Counted from the first letter of the stretch, positions 1-10,760 are shown. The stretch: DNA of 64,000 nt from Nymphaea colorata (GCF_008831285.2 NC_045144.1:21779716-21843715), one strand, 5' to 3'. Notes: generated by a model not told the origin, from the letters alone. Program-made: numbers and translations.

Positions 1-192
1 TCTTGTCTTTAGCAAGCCTGGCGCGAGTACTATAATTCAACGGGACATGTTGTTGTTAGAAAACCAAATCCCTCTCCTTGTCTTAGGGCCCGTTTGGTGG
101 GCGGGTGAAATTTAACGCGGTAAATTTACCATGGTAAATTTTTGTAGAAAAATTTACAGGATGAAATTTCTCCCTCTTTCAATTTGAAGCCC

Positions 193-318
193 TGTTTGAT
201 GCACAGGAAGAATTTATCGTGGTAAATTTAACCATGTTTGATGCACATGAAGAATTTAACATGGTAAATTTAACCTTGTTTGATGCACAGGAAGAATCTA
301 ACGTGGTAAATATTGTTT
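193..318. repeat. Subterminal tandem repeat, three 42-bp units
   Basis: Units start at 193, 235 and 277, each opening with TGTTTGATGCAC and containing GGTAAATTTAAC or a close variant. The same TTTGATGCA word recurs near the right end of the host element at about 2614, so the array is probably derived from its subterminal sequence. Subterminal repeats can act as transposase-binding sites; that role is inferred. Confidence 0.75.
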
Positions 319-914
319 TTTTTTGTGTTTTTTCTGTCCAAATTTAACGTGGGAAGAAATCAGAAGATGATCTTCCAAAACAACAAAATTGTTATGGTGT
401 ATTCCCTACCATCGAGAAAACAACAAGAACAAAATGTTGAGGGTGTATTCTCTGCCATCCAGAAAACAATAAGATGCATAAGGTACCAACAACAGATTTC
501 AGTAAAAAATATAAGACCTACCAACATTCAAGACATCCAGAAAAAAAAATTGCTTGGGTTGAATAATTTCAGTGCAACGACGAATAATTTCATTGCAACG
601 ATGAGAAGAAAAATGTAAGACCTACCAACATTCAATATGCATTCAAGACGCATTGAAATATGACCGAGATATTTAACGAAAGAAAAAAGGGGAAGGATCG
701 AACACAGTTGCTTTTGAAAATTAAGTTCTCAGCAGCTTTAAAGAGATACATCATTTTTGCAACAAGAGATACATCAAAAACTACAGCTTTCTGCGGAAGC
801 TATATTACAACAAGAGATACATTATTTTTGCCTTTATTTTCCTGGGAAGAAAGAACTCTAGCAGAATCTAAGACTGTGGGGATCACCTCAGTAAGAAACC
901 ACGACAACACTGTG

Positions 915-1533
915 TTATCTTGTGAACTGTTGAGCATGAGATGCATCCACTTCGGACCCCAATATAAATCTCCCAGTGCCACGATGGAAATTGTTCAACG
1001 ATGACATCACATCGAAGTTGAAATTTTGGCCATCTTCTTCTTTGACTTTGTAATGATCAGGTCGGTTGCCCATAATTCCATTCCCATAAAATGGTAAAAT
1101 CCCAGCAGATTGAACTGGACAGTTGATCCCTGAACTAGGAGCATTGCCACAATGGACCTGTCTCAACATGCTGTCCGCTTCTGCTTGATTCTGGTTGTGA
1201 AGGGAACTGTTTTCAGCAGCTTGACTGATCCCCACACCCAGAGCCAGACTAACTGCATCAGGTCCTCTAGAATAAGGCAATGCCCTGTTAACCTCAATCT
1301 GATTAGGTGGCATTAGCATAACAGGATTCAGAGACACCTGCATATTGGCATTCAGAGGAGTGAGGTTCTGCACTGGCATTGGTGCAAATGTTTCACGGTT
1401 GGTGGAACTGGAAGTGGGTACATCAGGATTATGTTTTCCCTCGTATGTTGTAATAACAGACTTTGGGTCATGCGAGGCTCTCTCCACATGCTTCCTAACA
1501 GGGCATCCAACATTCGTGCATTTGTAGTAACTC
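915..1533 (-). pseudogene. Captured last exon of a group I WRKY transcription factor
   Basis: On the minus strand the exon opens with [15 protein letters not shown] and continues with [19 protein letters not shown], which is the C-terminal half of a group I C-terminal WRKY domain, including the C-x4-C part of its zinc finger. It is followed by an open Gln/Asn/Pro/Ser-rich tail of about 170 residues to a TAA at 915. Upstream, a T-rich stretch ends in GGCAG at 1534, placing an intron acceptor inside the Arg codon before SYY, the phase-2 position typical of group I WRKY genes. The WRKYGQK heptad would lie in the previous exon and is absent. The second His of the normal HNH zinc ligand is replaced by Pro (HNP), so the finger could not bind zinc normally. 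Downstream (minus direction) is 3'-UTR-like sequence with an AATAAA near 840. Genomic capture, not a cDNA copy, is indicated because the intron boundary is retained. Confidence 0.85.
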
Positions 1534-2329
1534 CTGCCAACAGTAAAGCATTAATGAAAAACAACCTATATTCGAATGCAGCTAAATTCAACAGATCGAA
1601 ACCAAAAATTGAAAACTAAATAACAGATTTTCAAGCAAATCGAAAACATGACAAGAAAATGCATTAAACGCCCAACTTATGCTCAAAAAACGCCCAAATC
1701 AGACGCCTATACACCTCATTCAACCACAGGGCAGCAAATCATACTGCATCGTCATTTAACCTGTACAGCCAAGGAATAAGCAGGGTTTCTGCCTTTCCAC
1801 AGGACAGAAGAAAGGCAGAGCTTGATGAGTCTGTTCTAGCTCCAAGCTTTTACAGAGAAAAACACAAGAACATTCAATTGTCAATCTAATTGGTAAGCAC
1901 AAGTTAAGAAGTTAATGCATTTGCGAAGAAACCAATCAATTGCTAAATGTACAAACTTAACAAAATCAATCTCTGCGACAAGAAACCCTCACAAAAGAAA
2001 AAGGGAATAGAGAAAGAGACTGGAGCTCAGGAAAAAAATTCTTTCACAGTAGCCAATTTAAAAACATATCAAAAGCGTTCTCCCAATTACTGAAACGAAA
2101 CGCTACCACTGAAAGGGGTGAAAAGAAATTGGCGAAAACACGCACGCGTAGCCAATTTAGAAACATATCAAAAGCGAATGAAATGCCCAATTTCTTCAAC
2201 TCATCAGCTTTTGAAAAGTGAGTGTAGATATCGAATAGAGGAGAATAACATTTCATGATTGAACAAAAAGGCCTCTCAGGGAATGCTCTCGATGGCAAAA
2301 AATCAAACAGGATAGAAACACAACGATTT

Positions 2330-2580
2330 GGGCGTTTCTGAAAGAGACAAAGCGATGGAGAAACCCTTACTTGAGAGCGGCGACTGTGGCGTTGGTAAAC
2401 CAGCGAAGGAGCAGAGCGGCGACGATGGATGCTGCCCAGTCTTCCCTGCTGGTGAGATGCCAGGTCTTTGCGAGGGAGGAGGCCGGAGAGATGCCAGGGA
2501 AGTTTCTTTGCAAGAGGAGGAGCTGCGGAGGGAGTGAAATGCGACGGGAGGGGAGGGTGTCGAGCGGGTGAAAGTTCACC
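2330..2580. other. GC-rich unrecognised segment inside the Harbinger-type element
   Basis: This stretch is clearly more GC-rich than its surroundings and is open in several frames on both strands, for example plus-strand 2328-2537. I recognise no domain. It could be a second captured gene fragment, such as a first exon and 5' UTR, or simply GC-rich element sequence. Confidence 0.3.
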
Positions 2581-3429
2581 TGCTTCCTTTTGCGTTAAAC
2601 GGGGTGAATTTCACCCCGTTTGATGCATTTTTAGTCGGGCGGTTGAAATTTCACCCGCCCGTACCATTTTTCCCTTTCCCTTTCGTTTTACCCCGGCTAT
2701 CAAATGGGGCCTTAAGGAAGTTGGTTGAGGTAGAGAAAAGAACCGAGATAAACAATGACGCATTCCTTGATGACTTGTTTTTCAAAAATTATGGGTTCAA
2801 AATTAGTTTAGTTGATGAATCTTTGCATATTCTAGACATGTACATGAAGTGCCTGATAATGGAAAACGCACCAAATGAACAAAAACACCCATCTGCAGTA
2901 GACTTTATTAAATCTGCTCAATCAATGTTGCATGTTACCGGCAAGAAACTGATGTCTAAGCTGCTAGAGATCCCTATCTTTTTCATTAGGCCAAAACCAG
3001 GAAAACATGATTTACGCGTGCGATCTGCAATGAGGTTTCATGAAGCAGGAGTTGAGTTCAAGGTAACTAAGCCTAACGGACTAAGAATTCACTTCTCTGA
3101 AGGGGTCCTTACTCTTCCACCCATTCTGATAGAAGACTACACGGCAGCAATCTACATGAATATGATGGCTTTCGAACGGATGCACCCAAAACTGTGGAGA
3201 GACCGAAGGGTGACATCATATATGGGCTTCATGGACAATCTAATAGACACTGCTGAAGACATGAGCCTTTTGTGCTCACGAGGGATCATGGACAACTTTC
3301 TTGGGAGCAACGAAGAAGCTGCCGAAGTCTTCAACAACTTGGCTGTTGGCGTTTCATACTGCCTAGACCCTGAAGTCCACAAACCCTTGCATAAATACGT
3401 TGCTTCCGGCTGGAATGCAGCGAAAGCAG

Positions 3430-4084
3430 TGTTGGGTCGGGTCCAGCCTCAAGTGGACCCGAGCCGGCCCGTCACTTAAGTGACGGGCGGAAGAAAAAGA
3501 GGGGCACACGATGTGCCCCCTCTCATTCGATCCCTCTTACGTCTCTCTCTCTAGGGTTCCGTTTTTTGGGAAAAGAGAAAGGAGAGGTGTGGTCTCTCGT
3601 GCTCTCTCTTGGTGGCTGCATAGCAAGAGGAGAGAAGGAGAAGAAGAGAGGAGAGAAGGAGAAGAGGAAAGGAGAGAAGGAGAAGAGGAAGAGAAAGTTG
3701 CGAGCATTTGGCTAGAGCAAGATTCGATTCCAACGATGAGGCGAAACGCATCTCCTCCCAATCCACGTTTTGGCCATTCAATCGGTGATATTTTCCTTGT
3801 TTTTCTCATATAGTTTTGATGAGATATTATTGTTGGAGGGTTGGCTTTGTGTAGCCCCTCGTGGGAAAACTTATATCATTGATTATAGTGGATTGAGTTT
3901 GGGTCGTAGTACCCCGTGGTTTTTACCCTCATTGTTTTTGAGGGGTTTTCCATGTAAAAATCTTCTCGTGCATTTGTGATTGCTTGGTTGTTGGTTTGTT
4001 GCTTCTTGCATGATCGGTTTGGGCTATACTTCATTGTTGAATCATTTATAGTAGATTTGTGCATATCCGCATTTTATGCCAACA
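3430..4084 (+). repeat. E1 5' LTR
   Basis: It matches 8166-8820 over its full 655 bp with about 14 differences. It includes a purine-rich GGAGAGAAGGAGAAG tandem stretch near 3630-3690 and ends in CCAACA next to the primer site. Confidence 0.95.
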
Positions 4085-4087
4085 AAG

Positions 4088-4100
4088 TGGTATCAAAGCC
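4088..4100 (+). other. E1 primer-binding site (initiator Met tRNA type)
   Basis: TGGTATCAAAGCC, three bases after the 5' LTR, resembles the common plant Copia primer site TGGTATCAGAGC complementary to initiator methionine tRNA. One G-to-A change is present. Confidence 0.85.
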
Positions 4101-4104
4101 AACA

Positions 4105-7100
4105 TGGTGGATAACAAAATTGATTTTGGTACTAGCCGTATGATTAGTCTAAATGGGACTAATTATAGTCTATGAAAAAATAAGATGAAAGATCTCTTAT
4201 ATGTGAAGGCTATGCACCTCCCAGTTTTTGCCAAAGAAAAGACCGATTCTAAGTCTGACGAAGAATGGGAATTTGAACACGAACAAGTTTGTGGTTTCAT
4301 TCGACAAGTTGTGGATGAAAATGTTTATAACCATATTCAAGATGAAAATCATGTATGTAGTTTGTGGGCAAAATTAGAAAATCTTTATGCCTCCAAGACA
4401 GGAAGTAGTAAATTATTTCTTCTGAAAAGATTGATGAATTTGAGATTCAGGGAGGGCAGTTCAGTGTCAGATTTTCTAAATGATTTTCAAGGGGTCATTA
4501 GTCAGTTATCCAGTATGGCCGTTAAATTTGAAGATGAGATTTTGGGATTATTATTGCTTGCTACTTTGCCAGATTCGTGGGAGACATTTAGAGTCTCGCT
4601 TACTAACTTTGCAGCTAATGGGGTTGTTTCTTTAGAGACTGTTAAGTCAGGTATTCTCAATGAGGAGATGAGAAGAAAATCTCAGGCTTGCTCTTCTCAG
4701 ACAGAGGTTCTTTTCACAGGGAACAGAGGGAGGAGTAAATTGAAGAGTGACAGAGGCAGAGATAAAAGCAGAAGCAAGTCCAAATCGAGATATAAGAATT
4801 TGGAATGCCATCACTGTGGAAAGAAAGGACACATAATGAAGTACTGCTTCCAGCTGAAGAAGGAGAATAAAATTAGGGAGAAACAGGAGAAGAAAAATGA
4901 CCGAGATGACAATGTCGCAGCTGCTGCACAACATGAAATGTTTATTGTTTGTGATGCTAACATGGTTAATGTTGCTAGAGACGATACTTGTTGGCTTGTT
5001 GATAGTGGTTCAGCTCTTCATGTTACTTCCCATAAGGATTTTTTCTCTTCATATATTTCTGGTGATTTTGGTACTTTGAGAATTGGTAATGGTTCTTTGT
5101 CTAATGTTGTAGGCAAAGACGACGTCATTTTGAAGAATGCGAATGGAGCTCTATTGAAGCTGACAGATGTGAGGCATGCACCTGACATGCATCTGAACCT
5201 TATCTCTGCAAGAAGGCTCGATGAAGAAGGGTATCACAACACTTTTGGTGATGGCCAGTGGAAGCTTACTGGAGGTTCCTTGATTATTGCTCGAGGCAAG
5301 AGATGCAGCAATAATCTTTATACTATGCAGGCATCGATTTCCAGAGACATGGTACATGTGACACAGGATGAAAAATCTATTGAGTTGTGGCACAGGAGGC
5401 TGGAACATATGAGTGACAAGGGACTACAATTCTTGATCAAGAAGAATCTTCTGCCAGATGTAAAGAAGGATAAACTTGATTAATGCAGTCATTGCTTTGC
5501 AGGGAAGCAGACACGAGTCTCTTTCAAGAGTCATCCACCTTCCAGAAAGTCAAAAGCACTTGAGTTGATTCATACAGATTTATGTGGTCCTATGAAAGTA
5601 AGTTCACATGGTGGTGCACTTTATTTTGTCACATTTATTGATGATTTTTTCAGGAAAGTTTGGGTCTATTCTTTGAAGAGGAAAGACCAAGTCCTTGGTG
5701 TTTTCAAGGACTTTCATGCACTGGTTGAAAGGCAGTCTGGAAAGAAGCTGAAGTGTGTTCGCAGCGATAATGGGGGAGAGTATATTGGTCCATTTGATGA
5801 GTATTGTAGATTTCATGGCATCAGGCACCAGAAGACTCCACCTAAGACTCCTCCATTGAATGGCGTGGCAGAAAGGATGAACAGGACACTCATGGAGAGA
5901 GTTAGATGTCTCCTATCTGAAGTTAAGTTATCTGATTCTTTTTGGTGTGAAACTTTACATACTGCTGCTTATGTGATTAACTTGTCTCCACATGTTTATT
6001 TGAATGGTGATGTTCCTAACAGAGTTTGGTATGAAAAGGATGTATCCTATGAGCACTTACGTGTATTTGGATGCAGGGCATTTGTGCATATACCAAAGGA
6101 TGAGAGATCGAAGTTGGAATCAAAAAGTAGGCAGTGCGTGTTTTTGGGTTATGGCCATGATGAATTTGGTTATAGATTGTATGATCCAGTTGAGAAGAAG
6201 CTTGTCACAAGCAGGGATGTTGTATTTGCTGAAGATCAGAATATTGAGGATATTCAGAAAGCAGTAAAGAATTCTTCACATAGCAGCTATTTGCCAGTTG
6301 ATGTGGATCCTATTCCCTTGCAGAATACTTCAAGAGCAGTGCCAGATGATGCTGTTGGGCAGATACATGATAGAGAATGACAAGTAGACGTGCCATATAT
6401 TCCTAATTCAGATGATGAATGTGACGATCATAATTTGGAGGGTTCTTCCTCAGATGTAGATCGACAGCGAAGATCCACGAGGGAGCGGCGTCCTTCAACT
6501 AGATATCCCGCACATGACTATATTTTGTTGACTGACAGTGGTGAGCCTGAATGCTATGAAGAAGCTATGCATGACGTGCACAAGGAAAAGTGGATGGAAG
6601 CCATGAAAGATGAGATGCAGTCACTTTATGACAACCACACCTTCGAGCTTGTGGAGTTGCCCCAAGGCAAGAGGGCATTGAGAAACAAATGGGTTTTTAG
6701 AGTGAAGCATGATGAAAACTCTCTAAACCCAAGATACAAATCTAGGTTGGTTGTGAAGGGGTTCAATCAGAGGAAAGGAGTTGACTTCGACGAGATATTC
6801 TCACCGGTGGTCAAGATGTCATCTATCAGAGTTGTTCTTAGTTTGGCAGCCAGTCTTGATTTGGAGATCAAGCAGATGGATGTGAAGGCAGCTTTTCTTC
6901 ATGGTGATCTTGATGAAGAAATTTACATGATGCAGCCAGAAGGTTTTCTTGTGAAAGGTAAAGAAAACCATGTATGCAGATTAAAGAAAAGCTTGTATGG
7001 TCTGAAGCAGGCACCTAGGTAGTGGTACAAGAAGTTCGAGTCATTTATGGGAGAGTATGGCTACACCAAGACTACTTCAGATCACTACGACTTTGTAAAG

Positions 7101-8114
7101 AAATTCTCAGGTGATGATTTTGTCATTTTGTTGATTTATGTTGATGACATGCTTATTGTTGGTAATAATATCTCGAGAATTTCAAGCTTGAAAAAGGAGT
7201 TGAGCAAGTCTTTTGCTATGAAAGACTTGGGACCTGCTAGTCAGATTTTGGGTATGAAGATCACGCGAGATAGGAAATCAAAGAAGCTATGGCTATCTCA
7301 GGAGAAGTACATTGAGAAGGTACTTTAAAGATTTCACATGGACTAGGCAAAGCCTGTTAGCACCCCTCTTGCTGCGCATTTCAAGTTGAGCACTAAGCAG
7401 AGTCCAAGGACAGATTCAGAAAAGGAAGATATGGAGAAGATTCCCTATGCCTCAGTCACAGGTAGTCTGATGTATGCTATGGTATGTACTAGACCTGATA
7501 TTGCTCATTCAGTTGGTGTTGTTAGTCGGTTTGTCTCAAATCCAGGAAAGAAACACTGGGAAGCAGTTAAATGGATTTTGAGATACCTTTGTGGGACTAG
7601 GAGTTTCTCACTTTGTTTTGGGGCAGAAAAATCTATTCTTGTTGGCTATACAGATTCAGACATGGCAGGAGACATTGACGGGAGAAGATCTATATCTAGT
7701 TTTTTATTGATATATGCAGGTGGTGCAGTTTCTTGGCAATCCAGACTTCAGAAATATGTAGCATTATCTACTACTGAAGTAGAGTTTATTGCAGCTACAG
7801 AGGCGAGCAAGGAGCTCCTATGGATGAAGAGGTTCATGTAGGAACTTCAGTTCAGTCAAGATGAGTACGTGTTTTACTGTGACAGTCAGAGTGCTATTCA
7901 TCTTGGAAAGAATTCTACTTTTCATGCAAGGTCAAAGCATATAGACGTGAGGTATCATTGGATACGTGATGTTCTAGAGTCGAAGCAGCTTGTTCTTGAT
8001 AAGATCCATACAGATGATAATCCTGCAGATATGATGACGAAGTCTCTACCTAAAGAGAAACATGATATGTGTAGAGACTTAGTTGGGATGACTGCCATTA
8101 AGGCAGTATATTAA
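4105..8114 (+). pseudogene. E1 gag-pol polyprotein, seven in-frame stops, no frameshift
   Basis: One frame runs from ATG 4105 to the stop at 8112-8114. In order: UBN2-type gag (about 4185-4780), zinc knuckle CHHCGKKGHIMKYC (4806-4847), protease D-S-G at 5001, GAG-pre-integrase (about 5380-5520), integrase D 5577, D 5766 and E 5871 (the last two 35 residues apart, as in DD35E), RT with YVDD at 7137-7148, and RNase H to TKSLPKEKH near 8070. Internal stops are at 4173, 5481, 6378, 7020, 7326, 7344 and 7839, all by substitution, with no frameshift seen. Codons opposite these stops in E6 suggest losses of Lys, Gly and Gln, plus an expected Trp at 4173. The product would be the structural and enzymatic polyprotein of a cytoplasmic virus-like particle; this copy cannot encode it whole. 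Confidence 0.93.
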
Positions 8115-8147
8115 TTTTGTTCTTTTTGCAGGTATGTTCCCTCACTT

Positions 8148-8165
8148 GAGGCTGGAGGGGGAGCT
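8148..8165 (+). other. E1 polypurine tract
   Basis: The purine-rich GAGGCTGGAGGGGGAGCT immediately precedes the 3' LTR, the expected priming site for plus-strand DNA synthesis. Confidence 0.8.
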
Positions 8166-8820
8166 TGTTGGGTCGGGTCCAGCCTCAAGTGGACCCGATC
8201 CGGCCCGTCACTTAAATGACGGGCAGAAGAAAAAGAGGGGCACGCGATGTGCCCCCTCTCATTCGATCCCTCTTATGTCTCTCTCTCTAGGGTTCCGTTT
8301 TTTGGGAAAAGAGAAAGGAAAGGTGTGGTCTCTCGTGCTCTCTCTTGGTGGCTGCATAGCAAGAGGAGAGAAGGAGAAGAAGAGAGGAGAGAAGGAGAAG
8401 AGGAAAGGAGAGAAGGAGAAGAGGAAGAGAAAGTTGCGAGCATTTGGCTAGAGCAAGATTCGATTCCAACGAGGAGGCGAAACGCATCTCCTCCCAATCC
8501 ATGTTTTGGCCATTCAATCGGTGATATTTTTCTTGTTTTTCTCATATAGTTTTGATGAGATATTATTGTTGGAGGGTTGGCTTTGTGTAGCCCCTCGTGG
8601 GAAAACTTATATCATTGATTATAGTGAATTGAGTTTGGGTCGTAGTACCCCGTGGTTTTTACCCTCATTGTTTTTGAGGGGTTTTCCACGTAAAAATCTT
8701 CTCGTGCATTTGTGATTGCTTGGTTGTTGGTTTGTTGCTTCTTGCATGATCGGTTTGGGCTATACTTCGTTGTTGAATAATTTATAGTAGATTTGTGCAT
8801 ATCCGCATTTTATCCCAACA
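8166..8820 (+). repeat. E1 3' LTR
   Basis: It is 655 bp, begins TGTTGGG, ends CCCAACA and is followed by the AGCAG target duplicate. Near-identity to 3430-4084 marks E1 as the youngest dated insertion in the window. Confidence 0.95.
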
Positions 8821-8947
8821 AGCAGATATGAAGCGCACATACTTCCAGAACCCATGGTCTGTTCTGTCTCTACTTGGTGCCATTGTTTTGCTGGTTTTGA
8901 CATTTATTCAGACCTTGTTTTCTGTGTTGGCCAAGACAAAAAACTAG

Positions 8948-9826
8948 TGATACGATACTTTCATCCACGACCGCCTCGTATATTCCCACATCCCCTAAAT
9001 TATTATGTCCTTAGGAAAGTTATTTGTCAAAAAGAAGAAAAGTGAGGAAACAAAGGCTCCGTGTGTGGGTGTATCGCGGTTCATTTAGCATCAATGCTTT
9101 GGTAATTGGAGTTCAAGCAGCGCCTATGTGATATGCCCCATAAAGATACAGCACCGCCAATATCATCTTCAAGAATTGTACTGATTGTACTAGTTCAAGT
9201 GATTGTCGTCGTTGTTATACATGCCTATTCTGTAAAATTTATATATCTACATTATGTGAGCTAGTAAATGAGTCTCTCTCTCTCTCTCACTGTGGTTTCG
9301 ACCTCACAGAAACACACTTCGACATTTCGTGGTTTAGTGATTCTCAAACAACGTTGCTAAATCATTTTTCAAACAACATTTATTGACGGAAAGTGGCGGA
9401 AACCGCTGAACACGCAAGAAGTTAACATTTAGAAAAGAGGGTTTTCTAATTCAACCTTTGGGTAGAATAATAAATCACCAAATAGGTCGTCAGCAGTTAT
9501 AAGCAATTCTTCAGCACATATATAATTTACCCTTCTTTTCAATTGAAAAAGGGTTTTCAGTTTTATTACGAACTTCTTCATAACCAATCATCGGCGGCCG
9601 CAGCGGCGGCGATGAAGAACGACAGACGGATGACCGCCACAGGAACAACTCTACTGTGGCTATCTTTAGGAGAACAGGCGTTGTCGCGAGACTGCTTCTA
9701 TGACTTTTGTTTCTGCCCAAGATCGAAGTCATGGCTTTCTCAAGCGGTTGGTTCTCGTCACTCATTGCTTGCCCTATGTTTTAAGCCTTTTGACTATCAT
9801 CATTAATCAGGGAAGTGCCGAGAAAA
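8948..9826. other. DUF247 3' flank, no gene seen
   Basis: It follows the DUF247 stop and presumably begins with its 3' UTR. A short (TC)n tract is at about 9270-9290. A GC-rich GCGGCGGCG stretch near 9593-9612 lies in short ORFs on both strands that match nothing I recognise. Confidence 0.5.
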
Positions 9827-9846
9827 ATATATATATATATATATAT
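9827..9846. repeat. (AT)n microsatellite
   Basis: A simple dinucleotide run of about ten AT units. Confidence 0.9.
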
Positions 9847-9969
9847 TGATAAAATTAAAATTTTCCCTCTAGGCCCGACCCCGCGGGTCATCTGACGCGC
9901 ATATCTTCTTGGGCCCTTGGCCCGACCGCTTTCACAACACCCTCTCGCTCATCTGGGCCCGCCGACTCT

Positions 9970-10345
9970 CGTTCTCTCTTTCGCCCCTTTCTCTCTCGCT
10001 CACTCCCTCTCTACGCTACCCACTACCCAGTACCCTCCCCTCTCTTTCACTTTCTCCCCTCCTCTCTTGCTCACAAGTCTTTTGCCCCTTTCTCTCTCGC
10101 TCATTCCCTCTCTGCCTTACCCTACCGTCCCCTCTCTCTCTCGCTGGCTCCTCTCTGGCCTGGCCCACAAGTGTTTCGCCCCTTTCTCTCTCGCTCACTC
10201 CCTCTCTGCCCCCACCCTCCCCTCTCTCTGGCGGCCTGGCCCACAAGCCACAACCATTTCTTTTGCTCCCCTCTTCTCTGGCCCACAAGCCACAACCCTC
10301 TCTCTCGCTGGTTCCCTCCCCAGTGCCCTGGCCCACAATCCAGCA
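9970..10345. repeat. Pyrimidine-rich degenerate tandem repeat, about 95-100 bp unit
   Basis: The word CGCCCCTTTCTCTCTCGCTC and close variants recur near 9981, 10083 and 10178, and GGCCCACAAG-type words recur near 10161, 10240, 10279 and 10331. The strand is almost entirely C and T, so long open frames here are composition artefacts. Confidence 0.7.
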
Positions 10346-10715
10346 GAGCGCACGAAGGTTTCACCCCGTAAGTAAATCACATATTTCAAGATCATGTTTG
10401 TGTGTTCTGCCCTATGATTTGATGGACAAATAAGATTTGATCAGCACACCGGCCTCATCACGTTTTGCACAATTATCAACCGTGAAGGCGAGCTAGGATT
10501 ATATTCTTTTGTTATGGACCTTATTCCTAAGTTCAGTTTGAGTTGAATCACCCAAGATTGAGCTCAATTTCCATTTTACAAATTTAGTAAAGCTTGTCTA
10601 GTTCCAGACATTGTACTGAATGACAACTCAATCTTCTGACCTAGCCCAGCACTATACAGGTGAACTAGGCTTGAACACACTTAATTTAAGCTGAGATAGG
10701 TCAGGAGCATGTCCA
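10346..10715. other. Unassigned spacer left of E2
   Basis: AT-rich sequence with no coding frame, repeat or RNA gene that I can recognise. Confidence 0.4.
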
Positions 10716-10760
10716 CGAAGAAACTCATGGAGGAAGAGAGGGACAGAGAAGACAAAAAAA
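10716..10760 (-). repeat. E2 3' LTR, terminal remnant
   Basis: GAAGAAACTCATGGAGGAAGAG at the left edge matches the start of the E2 right LTR at 20756. The rest of this LTR is missing, because RNase H sequence follows almost at once. The expected leading TG reads CG. Confidence 0.6.

Larger units (their letters stand above)
86..2711. mobile_element. Non-autonomous PIF/Harbinger-type element carrying a WRKY gene fragment (Pack-type)
   Basis: The left end reads GGGCCCGTTTGGTGG and the reverse complement of the right end reads GGCCCCATTTGATAG, an imperfect 15-bp terminal inverted repeat. A subterminal GGGCGGGTGAAATTT is present at both ends in inverted orientation. A TTA target duplication flanks it (83-85 and 2712-2714), as expected for PIF/Harbinger. 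I see no transposase or Myb-like ORF. The interior holds a 42-bp tandem repeat, a reverse-strand WRKY gene fragment and an unrecognised GC-rich segment. Near the right end is a perfect 9+1+9 palindrome (CGGGGTGAA, then TTCACCCCG). Class assignment rests on TIR and TSD only. Confidence 0.75.
3430..8820 (+). mobile_element. E1: full-length Ty1/Copia LTR retrotransposon (Tnt1/Tork-like)
   Basis: Two 655-bp LTRs (3430-4084 and 8166-8820) begin TGTTGGGTCGGG and end CCAACA. The 5-bp target duplication AGCAG lies at 3425-3429 and 8821-8825. A primer site follows the left LTR and a purine tract precedes the right one. Domain order between the LTRs is gag, protease, integrase, RT, RNase H, which defines Copia. 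By eye the LTRs differ at about 14 of 655 positions. If the commonly used rice LTR rate of 1.3e-8 per site per year applied, this would mean insertion roughly 0.8 million years ago. A related copy, E6, lies at 57979-63975 on the other strand. Confidence 0.95.
1..8947 (+). pseudogene. DUF247 (UPF0481) membrane protein gene, 3' part, split by two transposons
   Basis: Three coding pieces lie at 1-85, 2712-3429 and 8826-8947. The first reads to RDMLLLENQIPLLVL, matching the conserved D-LLLENQIP motif of plant DUF247 proteins. Removing the element at 86-2711 together with one TTA target copy continues in frame as RKLVEVEKRTE. The middle piece holds the DUF247 body with no stop codon. Removing 3430-8820 plus one AGCAG copy continues in frame to RTYFQNPWSV, then a hydrophobic segment (LLGAIVLLVLTFIQTLF) and a TAG at 8945-8947, the usual C-terminal membrane anchor of the family. 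The N-terminal part is outside the window. About 308 residues are represented, and family members are commonly 400-550 residues. The gene is broken by insertions but shows no other lesion in these pieces. DUF247 proteins are mostly uncharacterised; in grasses some are linked to self-incompatibility loci. No such role can be claimed here. Confidence 0.9.

Noticed and set aside
3511-3813. Open frames on both strands of the E1 LTR (also 8247-8549), rich in Glu/Arg or Leu/Ser
   Set aside because: They fall in a purine-rich tandem stretch inside both LTRs, and the frames reflect composition.
8854-9045. Plus frame MVCSVSTWCHCF
   Set aside because: It is an out-of-frame shadow of the DUF247 C-terminal exon.
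9909-10433. 174-residue Ser/Leu/Pro-rich open frame
   Set aside because: It is low-complexity CT-rich repeat, open in several frames on both strands, with no domain.
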